From: Endozoicomonas sp. ISHI1
GTDB lineage: Bacteria; Pseudomonadota; Gammaproteobacteria; Pseudomonadales; Endozoicomonadaceae
Direction of reading: 5' to 3'
DNA: 64,000 nt
Assembly: GCF_024606225.1 (NCBI RefSeq)
Contig: NZ_JAGRPU010000006.1
Coordinates: 62,001 to 126,000, forward strand
Positions within the stretch are counted from its first letter, which is position 1, and each line of letters starts with the position of its first letter. The position numbers and the translations under genes were made by a program. Below, piece by piece: positions 43,847 through 51,779 of the stretch. The notes below the pieces were generated by a model. The model was not told the DNA's origin. It saw only the letters and a list, made by a program, of their open reading frames with translations, and did not search any database.

Positions 43847-44031
43847 TGACACTTTTTTCATCATGGTATAAATTAAAATTATACGACTAATTCCATATAA
43901 AAGATTTGCAGCCAAATACACTGGCTCATGGAGCCGACTTATTCCCGCATTTTATAGTTAAAGATATTGTCATTCATCGCTCCGTTTATGATCTATATTC
44001 CCTGTTCAGTCACTGTATCCGGGAAATCACC

Positions 44032-45459
44032 ATGAAAAAGTTATTCAACCTGTTTCCGTTACTTTTGTGTTTGTTTTATTCGACGACACGGGCCAGCCCC
44101 CCTTCACAAAATGATTTTGATTTTATTAAGCCTTTTAATGACACCGCTCTGGTGGCAAACGGGCTTGAGTTAGCGGGAGGCATTGCCGGAGTCTCTGTGT
44201 CTACCCTGCTCAACCTGGGTATATGGTGGGGTGTCTGTAAAACAGCGGGTATAGTCACCGGGCTTTCAGAAACCTATGGTCTGGCTGCATCGGATACAAA
44301 GGAGCTGGAAGAGTTGAAAACGGATTTCTGTTGGCAACTGGCTCCCGTGATCTCTACCGCCGAAGTGGCACTGGCCGGGCATGTGTCTTCCTGGCCCCTG
44401 GAACAGCACTGGTGGAAACTCCTTTATTTTGCCGGTGCAGGAATGGACATTTATGGCTCTATGACGGAAACGAGGAAGCACATACCTGTCGGAGTCTTGA
44501 CTTACCTTGCTTCAGAAGCGCTATCAAGAACCGGAGCCAGCGCTATTTCGGTACCAATGCTAAGAAAAATGAGGTTCGTAAGAGATATTACAACTAAAAG
44601 GTATGTGTCTGGGGAATACGCAATATTGTCTGTGATTAATGGGGTTATGGTTGGTGCTGTCACTTATGAAGCCTTGATCCATAAAGGCATCAGGCCAGCA
44701 AAAGCGAGTCTTGCTGCTGTTGTCAGTGCAGCGATTGTGGGAGCTCTCTCGGGAATCAGTTCAGAGCTAATAGTGGATGTGGACGAACAGACAAAGGCCG
44801 GAGTCGGAGTCGGAATCGGAATCGGAACCGGAGCCGGAGTTCTGGCTGGAGCCCTGGCTGGAGGCGTAGCTGGATCTGTATCGGGAGCTGGAATCGGAGC
44901 TGGAATCGGAGCCGGAACCGGAGCCGGAGTTCTGGCTGGAATCTTATCCGGAGCCGTATCCGGATCCGTAGTTGGAGCCGGAGTCGTAGCCGCGGTCGGA
45001 GTCGGACTTGGAGGTGTAATCGGAGCCTTAGCCGGAGCAGAAATCGGATCAAGTGCCGGTTCAGGAGTCGGGTCAGGAGTCGGTTCAGGAGCAGGATTAG
45101 GATCTTTTATCGGAACCCAATCCGGAGCCTTAGCCGGAGCTGGAGCTGGAATCGTAGTCGGAATCGGAAGCGGAATCGGAAGCGGAATCGGAATCACACT
45201 GGGAGTCGGATTCACAGCCACAGCCCTGTACGGAGTCGGAACCTTGCTTATGTTGGCCAGTTCCAAGTCCACCTCAGACCACCTGTGTACCAAAGCCGGT
45301 GTCACTTTGGTACCTGCGTTGACTTTCGCTGTTATCAACAGTCTTTCAAACTACGCTGTTTATGGCTATCCACTGGAACAAAGCTTTTCAGAGACCGCCT
45401 GGACTCAGTGGAAAAAGTTCTATGCGCCCCTTGATTATCTCTCAACTCTGTTTAACTGA
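44032..45459 (+). CDS. Secreted glycine-zipper family protein, array copy 4 (expanded repeat)
   Basis: 475-aa, the longest paralogue. Signal peptide MKKLFNLFPLLLCLFYSTTRA; the conserved N- and C-terminal segments as in copies 1-3. Residues about 255-405 are an extended Gly-rich zone with patterns such as GIGIGTGAGVLAGALAGG, GAGIGAGIGAGTGAGVLAGI and GSGVGSGVGSGAGLGS, mostly Gly at alternate positions. The DNA is built of GGA codons alternating with NNC codons (GTC, ATC, GCC, ACC), and a block of about 90 bp is duplicated inside (near 44822 and 44912). Likely several glycine-zipper transmembrane helices; function unknown. Confidence 0.75.
   Translation: MKKLFNLFPLLLCLFYSTTRASPPSQNDFDFIKPFNDTALVANGLELAGGIAGVSVSTLLNLGIWWGVCKTAGIVTGLSETYGLAASDTKELEELKTDFCWQLAPVISTAEVALAGHVSSWPLEQHWWKLLYFAGAGMDIYGSMTETRKHIPVGVLTYLASEALSRTGASAISVPMLRKMRFVRDITTKRYVSGEYAILSVINGVMVGAVTYEALIHKGIRPAKASLAAVVSAAIVGALSGISSELIVDVDEQTKAGVGVGIGIGTGAGVLAGALAGGVAGSVSGAGIGAGIGAGTGAGVLAGILSGAVSGSVVGAGVVAAVGVGLGGVIGALAGAEIGSSAGSGVGSGVGSGAGLGSFIGTQSGALAGAGAGIVVGIGSGIGSGIGITLGVGFTATALYGVGTLLMLASSKSTSDHLCTKAGVTLVPALTFAVINSLSNYAVYGYPLEQSFSETAWTQWKKFYAPLDYLSTLFN
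44798..45240 (+). repeat. GGA-NNC codon repeat in copy 4
   Basis: Imperfect hexanucleotide repeat (GGAGCC, GGAGTC, GGAATC) running over about 440 bp. Almost every glycine is GGA, unlike the rest of the gene, as expected for growth by replication slippage. Confidence 0.8.
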
Positions 45460-45491
45460 CAGATTCAACTTTCATGTTTTTCAAATAAATA

Positions 45492-45521
45492 ATCGGCTTT
45501 TACCCATTGGCAAAAGCCGAT
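45492..45521. terminator. Bidirectional terminator between copy 4 and the E2 gene
   Basis: ATCGGCTTTT / AAAAGCCGAT hairpin identical to 43722-43751, 6 nt past the E2 stop on the minus strand and 32 nt past copy 4. Confidence 0.78.
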
Positions 45522-45527
45522 ATAAGA

Positions 45528-46604
45528 TCATTCGGATAATTTCTGAAGCATACAATGCAAAAAGCGAGTCGCTTCACCACCAGTAACCGCTCGATGATCA
45601 AAGGTCAGGGAGATAGGAAGAACCCGGTGATTCTGAATCTGGCCGTCTTTGCTCACTACCCGGGTTCTCAGTCGGCCGATACCAATGATGCACACCATGG
45701 GGGGCACAACGATAGGTGTAGCGAACTGACCCGCGAAGACACCAAAGTTGCTGAGAGTGATGGTGGCACCCTGCATTTCTGATGGCGGAAGGCTGCGTTC
45801 CTCAACTGCTTTTCGAAATTTGTTAATGCTGTTTCTCAGCGAAACGGCATCCTGTTTTTCTGCGTCTCTGATGACCGGTACAAACAAGCCCTCTTCACTG
45901 TCAACCGCCAGTCCCAGGTGAACAGAAGGAAAGACTTCACGACTCATCATCGTTTCATCAAACCAGGCGTTCAGTGCAGGCTCTTCCTTGCAGGCAGAAG
46001 TAATGGCTTGAATCAGTCGAACGGTAATGTCTGCCCCTTTCGGCCAGTGCTCAATATCCACATCATCAAACAGAGTGACAGGTACCACCTCGGCATGAGA
46101 CTGCGACATGGTTCGAGCCATGTGTTTTCTGACTCCTTTGAGAGGCTCAGGGTTTTTCAGAGGGTAGCTGTGACGAACGGAGTCTCTGCCAACACTTTTC
46201 GGATCGATGGATACACCGAGTTTGGCGGCCAGCTCACTGATGTGACCTTTGGTTGCAGCAGCAGGGGCGCTTGCTGAGTCAGGTGGTGTACCAATAAAAA
46301 AGCTGTCATCGGAGCTGTCATCATGAGCGGCGGTTGTCAGCTCGCCGACTACCGTGCCGGCATCTTCCTGATCACTGATAAACTCCAACAGAGGTGCTCC
46401 GGTCATGATGGTGTCGCCGGGTTTGCCACAGAGTTTTGCCACAACACCACTGATGGGTGAAGGCACGTCGACAATCGCTTTGGCGGTTTCGACCGAGACA
46501 ATAATCTGGTCTTCTGTGACGGAGTCGCCTTTCTCAATATGCCATTCAACAATATCGGCTTCGGGAATGCCTTCACCCAGGTCGGGCAGGTTGAAAAATT
46601 TCAT
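45528..46604 (-). CDS. bkdB: Branched-chain 2-oxoacid dehydrogenase E2 (lipoamide acyltransferase)
   Basis: 358-aa E2 core subunit. N-terminal lipoyl domain with lipoylation Lys42 in VETAKAIVDVPSP, an acidic linker, a short peripheral-subunit-binding segment (ISELAAKLGVSIDPKSVGRD), and the catalytic acyltransferase domain with FDHRAVTGGEA near the C-terminus (catalytic His about 337). One lipoyl domain only and rather short. Follows the E1 beta gene by 23 nt. Leucine dehydrogenase upstream argues for branched-chain oxoacids, but pyruvate as substrate cannot be excluded. Its 3' end is partly duplicated at 43758-43846. No E3 gene in the window. Confidence 0.88.
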   Translation of the reverse strand: MKFFNLPDLGEGIPEADIVEWHIEKGDSVTEDQIIVSVETAKAIVDVPSPISGVVAKLCGKPGDTIMTGAPLLEFISDQEDAGTVVGELTTAAHDDSSDDSFFIGTPPDSASAPAAATKGHISELAAKLGVSIDPKSVGRDSVRHSYPLKNPEPLKGVRKHMARTMSQSHAEVVPVTLFDDVDIEHWPKGADITVRLIQAITSACKEEPALNAWFDETMMSREVFPSVHLGLAVDSEEGLFVPVIRDAEKQDAVSLRNSINKFRKAVEERSLPPSEMQGATITLSNFGVFAGQFATPIVVPPMVCIIGIGRLRTRVVSKDGQIQNHRVLPISLTFDHRAVTGGEATRFLHCMLQKLSE

Positions 46605-46627
46605 ATTGTTGTCCTGTCCTGCTGATA

Positions 46628-47659
46628 TCAGTGATACGCCAGTGTTTTCAAAGATGCCTTAATGATGTCATCAGGCTGGGGAAGATAATGACTTTCCATC
46701 CGGTAATAGGGCATGGTCGTATCATATCCTGTCACCCGTTCGATCGGTGCTTTCAGATCCATTAGAGCCTCCGAGGCCAGCTCGGCAGCAATTTCAGCAC
46801 CGACGCCAAAGCTTCGGCAGGCTTCGTGAGTAATCACGCAACGACCTGTTTTGCGGACCGAAGTCAGAATGGTTTCCATATCAAGAGGCTTTATCGTGGC
46901 GACATCAATCACTTCGACTGAAACGCCATATTGTTCCAAAGTTTTGGCTGCCTGAAGGGTTTCACTCACGGAAGCTCCCCAGCTGATCAGAGTCAGGTCG
47001 GAGCCTTCCCTGAGTGTGAAGCACTTGTCCAGCGGTAACAGAGGTGTCTCTTCAGAGACGTCCTGTTTGACTGCTCGATAGATGCGCTTGGGCTCCAGGA
47101 ACAGAACCGGATCAGGGTCATTAATCGCAGAGCGTAACAGTCCGTAAGCCCTGACCGGTGATGATGGAATGACTACTCTGATGCCGGGAATATGGGCAAA
47201 CAGGGCTTCTGTACTTTCAGAATGATGCTCGGGAGCGCGGATACCCCCACCAAAAGGCGCTCTGACCACCATTGGGCAGCTCAGGCGTCCACGGGTACGG
47301 TTTCGCATTCGGGCAGCATGACACATTAACTGTTCCATGGCAGGAAAGATGAATCCCATGAATTGGATTTCTGCAACAGGCTTCAGGCCCTGAGTTGCCA
47401 TTCCAATACTGATACCGGCGATCATGGCTTCAGCCAGGGGCGTGTCCATGACCCTTTTCAGACCGTACTTGTCTCTCAGGCCCTGAGTCGCGCGGAAAAC
47501 ACCACCGTTCACACCGATGTCTTCACCCAGTACGACGACCTCAGGGTCTTGTTTCATGGCGTGATCCAAAGCCAGATTGACGGCTTCAACCATGGTGATT
47601 TTCTCTGCGGTGTTGTCCACAGCCGATCGGATCAGGTTTTCAGATACTGAGCTATTCAT
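46628..47659 (-). CDS. bkdA2: 2-oxoacid dehydrogenase E1 beta subunit
   Basis: 343-aa transketolase-like subunit: MVEAVNLALDHAMKQDPEVV, VLGEDIGVNGGVFRATQGL, DTPLAEAMIAGISIGMA, VAEIQFMGFIFPAMEQL, and the C-terminal VITHEACRSFGVGAEIAAEL. With the alpha subunit it forms the thiamine-diphosphate decarboxylase of the complex. Its ATG shares one base with the alpha-subunit stop (TGATG), showing tight coupling, with GGAGGAA upstream as ribosome site. Confidence 0.92.
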   Translation of the reverse strand: MNSSVSENLIRSAVDNTAEKITMVEAVNLALDHAMKQDPEVVVLGEDIGVNGGVFRATQGLRDKYGLKRVMDTPLAEAMIAGISIGMATQGLKPVAEIQFMGFIFPAMEQLMCHAARMRNRTRGRLSCPMVVRAPFGGGIRAPEHHSESTEALFAHIPGIRVVIPSSPVRAYGLLRSAINDPDPVLFLEPKRIYRAVKQDVSEETPLLPLDKCFTLREGSDLTLISWGASVSETLQAAKTLEQYGVSVEVIDVATIKPLDMETILTSVRKTGRCVITHEACRSFGVGAEIAAELASEALMDLKAPIERVTGYDTTMPYYRMESHYLPQPDDIIKASLKTLAYH

Positions 47660-48738
47660 CAATGCGTTCCTCCTTCGGCTTTAGCCATGGCGGCCTGCTT
47701 TTGCTTCTCCAGTTGCGGGGGCATATTGGCGTAGGTGTAATCAAAGAGGTCGCTAATAGCAGGGAGTGGCGTTTCCAGATAGGTTTTGACTTCTTTCTCG
47801 ACCAGAGCGGCGGCTTCCTGCTTCAGTTCCTGTTCTTTCTGCTCATCCCATTGACCACGGTGATACAGGAAGTTTCTGAGTCGCTTTATCGGTTCCTTAT
47901 TCCAGGCATCTTGCAGCTCTTCACTATTACGATAGCGACTGGCGTCGTCTGCTGTAGTGTGATCACTCAAGCGATAGCTGACGGCTTCAATCACGGTGGC
48001 ACCTTTGCCGCCCCTGGCACGACTCATGGCTTCACTGACGACTTCGTGCAGAGCAACAACATCGTTACCGTCGACTTGTACAGAAGGCAGCCCGGCAGCC
48101 AAGCCTTTTTGAGCCAGAGTCGGTGCTCCGGACTGAATGTTGCGAGGAACAGAAATAGCCCACTGGTTGTTGTTGATGATAAATACCAGGGGCAGCTGCC
48201 AGACACCGGCAAGATTCAGAGCCTCTGTAAAGTCTCCTTTGGACGTGGCGCCATCGCCCAGAGACACCACAGCCACCTGAGGTTCGTGTCGAATTTTAAT
48301 CGCGGTAGCCACCCCCGCAGCATGGCCCGCCTGAGTAGCAATGGGCACACAGTTCGGGAAATCATGACCCCAGGCTGGACCGGCGCTGCCTCGCTCATCT
48401 CCACCCCAATAGAGCATGACATCGGAGAGCGAAACCCCGCGTGACATTAGGCCGGGTAGGTCGCGGTAGTAAGGAATCAGTACGTCTTTTTTCTCCATCA
48501 GAGAACAAAAAACGGTGCTGATCGCCTCCTGCCCGAGGCAGGATGGGTAGGTTCCCATCTGGCCGGTTCTTTGCAGGGCGACGGCCTTGGCATCTCCTGC
48601 TCTGGCTATGACCATTGTGCGATAGTAATGAATCAGGGTGTCCTTATCCTCAATCCATTCAGGCAAGCTGTGAAGGACCTCCCCCTCCTCATCAAGGTAC
48701 TGGTAGAACGGAATCTGACAGGAATCTTTGGTTTTCAT
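47659..48738 (-). CDS. bkdA1: 2-oxoacid dehydrogenase E1 alpha subunit
   Basis: 359-aa TPP-binding subunit. The TPP motif is GDGATSKGDFTEALNLAGVW followed by LPLVFIINNNQWAIS; GQEAISTVF and YRDLPGLMSRGVSL are also family segments, and YRLSDHTTADDASRY contains the phosphorylation-loop region. Start ATG 48738 (GGAGCGCG upstream) gives the standard length. The sequence resembles both BCKDH and acetoin/pyruvate dehydrogenase E1 alpha; the neighbouring leucine dehydrogenase favours BCKDH. Confidence 0.9.
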   Translation of the reverse strand: MKTKDSCQIPFYQYLDEEGEVLHSLPEWIEDKDTLIHYYRTMVIARAGDAKAVALQRTGQMGTYPSCLGQEAISTVFCSLMEKKDVLIPYYRDLPGLMSRGVSLSDVMLYWGGDERGSAGPAWGHDFPNCVPIATQAGHAAGVATAIKIRHEPQVAVVSLGDGATSKGDFTEALNLAGVWQLPLVFIINNNQWAISVPRNIQSGAPTLAQKGLAAGLPSVQVDGNDVVALHEVVSEAMSRARGGKGATVIEAVSYRLSDHTTADDASRYRNSEELQDAWNKEPIKRLRNFLYHRGQWDEQKEQELKQEAAALVEKEVKTYLETPLPAISDLFDYTYANMPPQLEKQKQAAMAKAEGGTH

Positions 48739-48841
48739 AAGGCGCGCTCCAGCATTTTTTACTGTGGGACTCTTTTGATCACCGGGGTAAAAAGAAATGC
48801 GCATACCCATGGCTGTGATAAGTAATGGCTGCAAGCAGTCG

Positions 48842-49888
48842 TCAGGCGCTCAGTTGTCCGGATTGCTCTTCATATAGCAAAGCTTCTGCCATGTGATCGG
48901 CAATCAGACTGCTGGGAGTCCGGTGTTGCTGTTCATAGCGAAACACCCTCAGCAGAGTATCCTCTATGGCGTTGATACGATGATTCATTTCGTTCTGTGA
49001 TTGACCTTGGTGTGTCATCGCAACGAAGATGAGTCCACCGGCGTTGATCAGGTAGTCAGGTGCATAGAGGATTCCCTTGTCAAACAGCCACTGACCACAC
49101 TCGGGAGTCAGCAGTTGATTGTTGGCCGAGCCTGCTACAGCAGCGCATTGCAACTGATTGATAGTGTTTTCGTTGAGAATGCCTCCCAGGCCACAGGGGC
49201 TGAAAATGTCACAGGGAACTGAATAGATTTCCTCAGCACTTACGGCAGTTGCCTTCAATTCCTCAACGCACTGCTGAACTTTTTTTTCATTAATATCTGT
49301 GACAATCAGTTTGGCGCCGTCCTGATGCAGTAACTGGCAGAGGGCATAGCCCACATTACCGAGACCCTGAACAGCGATTGTTCTGCCTTTTAGTGAAGAG
49401 CCCAATTCCGGATGAGCTTTCAGCGAAGCCTGAATGCCTTTGTAAACACCGAGAGCGGTTGAAGGAGCAGGATTACCACTCGAAGAAGTGCAGGAAACGT
49501 GTTGAGTTTGAGAGGCGATGGTATCCATGTCAGAGACTCTTGAGCCGCTGTCCATTGCAGTGATGTAGCGGCCTCCGAGTTCGTCTATGAATTGGCCAAA
49601 AGCTTTGAACAGCTGCTCCCGATCGTAGCGGCCTTCCGGCTCCATGATGACGGATTTGCCGCCGCCGAGATCCAGACCGGCAAGAGCCGCTTTATAGCTC
49701 ATGCCTTTGGCAAGACGGATAGCATCGGTCACGGCATCTTCAGTTGAGGTGTAGGGTATTATACGACAACCGCCGAGGGCTGGTCCTCTTCGGGTGTTAT
49801 GGATTGCAACGATCGCTCTGAGACCTGAGGCTTCATCGTATTTCAGATGAATGTCATTGAGCCGGGCCTCTTTTATCTGTCTGAACAT
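48842..49888 (-). CDS. Leucine (branched-chain amino acid) dehydrogenase
   Basis: 348-aa NAD-dependent dehydrogenase deaminating leucine, valine and isoleucine to 2-oxoacids, the substrates of the complex encoded next. Motifs: RRGPALGGCRI, RLAKGMSYKAALAGLDLGGGK with the catalytic Lys, ITAMDSGSRVSD, and the Rossmann AVQGLGNVGYAL; APDYLINAGGLI near the C-terminus. The ATG at 49888 has GGAG about 10 nt upstream and is preferred to the ATG 18 nt earlier. First gene of the bkd cluster; 103 nt separate it from E1 alpha. Confidence 0.9.
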   Translation of the reverse strand: MFRQIKEARLNDIHLKYDEASGLRAIVAIHNTRRGPALGGCRIIPYTSTEDAVTDAIRLAKGMSYKAALAGLDLGGGKSVIMEPEGRYDREQLFKAFGQFIDELGGRYITAMDSGSRVSDMDTIASQTQHVSCTSSSGNPAPSTALGVYKGIQASLKAHPELGSSLKGRTIAVQGLGNVGYALCQLLHQDGAKLIVTDINEKKVQQCVEELKATAVSAEEIYSVPCDIFSPCGLGGILNENTINQLQCAAVAGSANNQLLTPECGQWLFDKGILYAPDYLINAGGLIFVAMTHQGQSQNEMNHRINAIEDTLLRVFRYEQQHRTPSSLIADHMAEALLYEEQSGQLSA

Positions 49889-50119
49889 AACGGGATCTCT
49901 CCGCATGTGTCAGAGCTGATAATGCTCTGTTTTGCTTATTGTTATTTTTTTAGTTGCCAAGGGTCAGGGTGATGGCCCAAAGCGGCGGTGATAGAGGCTT
50001 TTAGCCTCTTCATCGATTACAATACTTCGGCAGGGGTATTGTCAACTGGAGAATTATGAAAGAGGTTGTTCCTATAGGTCACGAATCAGGCGGTTAAAAC
50101 TGTCCCTGGTTTTGGCAGA
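49889..50119. other. Control region of the bkd cluster
   Basis: No gene. A small hairpin AGAGGCT-TTT-AGCCTCT is present at about 49992-50009 without a T-run. The promoter of leucine dehydrogenase should lie here. Confidence 0.35.
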
Positions 50120-50464
50120 TTAATGACTCACAGAAGATGAAAAGAGATTGATGATCACGGTTCCGGTTAAAATAAAGCCAATGCCAATCAATGCATAGAT
50201 ATCCAGCTTTTGCCCATATATCAGCCATGACAAAGCTGAGACTAAAACAATTCCTGCACCACACCAGATCGCGTAAGCCACACCCAGTGACAGAGTTTGA
50301 ACCGTAATTGACAAAAGATAGAAAGCCAGACCGTAGCCAACTAATACCGCCATTGTTGGTAAGGGGGAGGTAAATTGATTGGTCTTGGGTAGCCAGGACG
50401 TTGCAAAAACTTCCAACACAATCGCTAAGGTTAACGTCAGAGCAGGTGAGAGGGATAACAACAT
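50120..50464 (-). CDS. Small multidrug resistance (SMR) transporter
   Basis: 114-aa protein with four membrane helices: LTLAIVLEVFATSWLPKTNQF contains the essential membrane Glu of helix 1, AFYLLSITVQTLSLGVAYAI is helix 2-3 with the GVAYAIW signature, and a final helix IGFILTGTVIINLF. SMR pumps work as antiparallel dimers exchanging protons for cationic drugs, quaternary amines or guanidinium. Single-gene unit; the substrate is unknown. Confidence 0.9.
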   Translation of the reverse strand: MLLSLSPALTLTLAIVLEVFATSWLPKTNQFTSPLPTMAVLVGYGLAFYLLSITVQTLSLGVAYAIWCGAGIVLVSALSWLIYGQKLDIYALIGIGFILTGTVIINLFSSSVSH

Positions 50465-50676
50465 ATCAGGCCGTACTTATACTGTAAATTGTCGGATTAT
50501 AGGGTAATAAAATGTCAGCAATATTTCCCATCTGAGCGGGTCGAATATAAAACCCGCCAGCAGATGGAAAGAGGCTATTTTATAACAGAAGCGAGTGGGC
50601 ACAGGCAGGAGAATTTTGTCATTTTGCTGAAAAGGCGGTATCTTGAAATTTCGCTCTACGAAAGAGAGGACATGTC

Positions 50677-51033
50677 ATGACAGATACTGTACTTGAGAAG
50701 CGGCGGTATCCACGCAAGGTTCTGGCTGAGCCCGCACAGGTTGTGGACAATGACAGTGGTCAGTTACTGGGAGTTCTGGAAGATGTATCCAGAGGCGGAT
50801 TCAGTATTACGACGGATCAACCTATCCGGTTGGAAGACGTCAGGAATATTACCATGGTATTGCCCGGTCTCAATGACACCGCACATCATGTAACGCTGGT
50901 GGCCAAATGTGTCTGGTGTCAGTCTGGCAATAAGCAGGGCGATCACACCAGGGACTTTGCCGCAGGATTCCAGCTTCACGATATTGAAGAGCAGGATGCA
51001 GTGGCCCTGAATTATTTCATCAGGGACTATTGA
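50677..51033 (+). CDS. PilZ domain protein
   Basis: 118-aa single-domain protein. The c-di-GMP binding motifs are RRYPRK near the N-terminus (R-x3-R type) and DVSRGGF about 25 residues on (D/N-x-S-x2-G), followed by a beta-barrel pattern. Probably a c-di-GMP receptor affecting motility, polysaccharide or adhesion. GAGG lies 7-8 nt before the ATG. No partner gene adjacent; convergent with the Lrp gene. Confidence 0.88.
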   Translation: MTDTVLEKRRYPRKVLAEPAQVVDNDSGQLLGVLEDVSRGGFSITTDQPIRLEDVRNITMVLPGLNDTAHHVTLVAKCVWCQSGNKQGDHTRDFAAGFQLHDIEEQDAVALNYFIRDY

Positions 51034-51034
51034 G

Positions 51035-51523
51035 TTAATCGGGAATTGGGAGATTCAGTGTTTCTTTCAGCTCTTCCATGACGATGTAGCTTTTGGACTC
51101 CCTCACTCCCGGAAGCTTTAGCAATATGTCGCCCAGTAATTCCCGGTAAGAAGCCATTTCTGAAATACGGGCCTTGATCAGGTAGTCAAAGTTACCGGAT
51201 ACCAGATGGCATTCCAGCACATTTGGCAGAGCGACAACCGCCCGTCGAAATTCGTCAAAAATATCTGCTGATTTGGTATACAGGCTGATTTCAACATAGA
51301 CCAGTAAACCTGCCTGAAGATACTGGGGATTCAGTCGGGCACTATAGCCCTGAATAATGCCTTCACGCTCGAGACGCTTGACCCTTTCCATGCAGGGTGT
51401 GGTACTCAGTCCCACCCGGTCTGCCAGATCCACGTAGGAAATACGGCCGTTTTCCTGGAGTGTTCGAAGAATATTACGATCAATCCTGTCCAGTTGCCGG
51501 ACGACTTCTTTTCGACTTCTCAT
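51035..51523 (-). CDS. lrp: Lrp/AsnC family regulator
   Basis: 162-aa protein very close in pattern to E. coli Lrp: LDRIDRNILRTLQENGRISY helix-turn-helix, GLSTTPCMERVKRLEREGII recognition region, then the RAM domain with VECHLVSGNFDYLIKAR-like ECHLVSGNFDYL and LPGVRESKSYIVMEELK. Global responder to leucine/alanine. First ATG 51523 gives family length; no strong ribosome site. It is followed upstream by alanine racemase, reminiscent of the dadR-dadX arrangement, so an alanine-specific role is an alternative. Confidence 0.88.
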   Translation of the reverse strand: MRSRKEVVRQLDRIDRNILRTLQENGRISYVDLADRVGLSTTPCMERVKRLEREGIIQGYSARLNPQYLQAGLLVYVEISLYTKSADIFDEFRRAVVALPNVLECHLVSGNFDYLIKARISEMASYRELLGDILLKLPGVRESKSYIVMEELKETLNLPIPD

Positions 51524-51779
51524 TTCAGCAATCGTCTGATTCAGGTAATTTTGGGCATGGTGCAAATGACCGGATTGTCACAAGTGTCTGTACACTCTGA
51601 TGCCCTTTAGACCGTGGCTTCTGGCCGTCATAAAAGTGCTTCAGCCACGGGTTAAGAAGAGTATGGCACGGGCAGAAAATATACAAGGGCTGAATCGGTT
51701 CTGCAATGTAAAGGATTGGACAGATACTTCGGTCATTCATATTTTCTGGCCAAAAGGATAGCTATTTTTTTAAATTGAC

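Noticed and set aside
44664-45338. Pro/Thr-rich minus-strand frame opposite array copy 4
   Set aside because: Mirror of the GGA-NNC repeat; the plus strand has signal peptide, ribosome site and paralogues.
50489-50680. 63-codon frame before the PilZ gene, overlapping its start
   Set aside because: TTG start without ribosome site, no recognisable domain and no sign of conservation; treated as chance.
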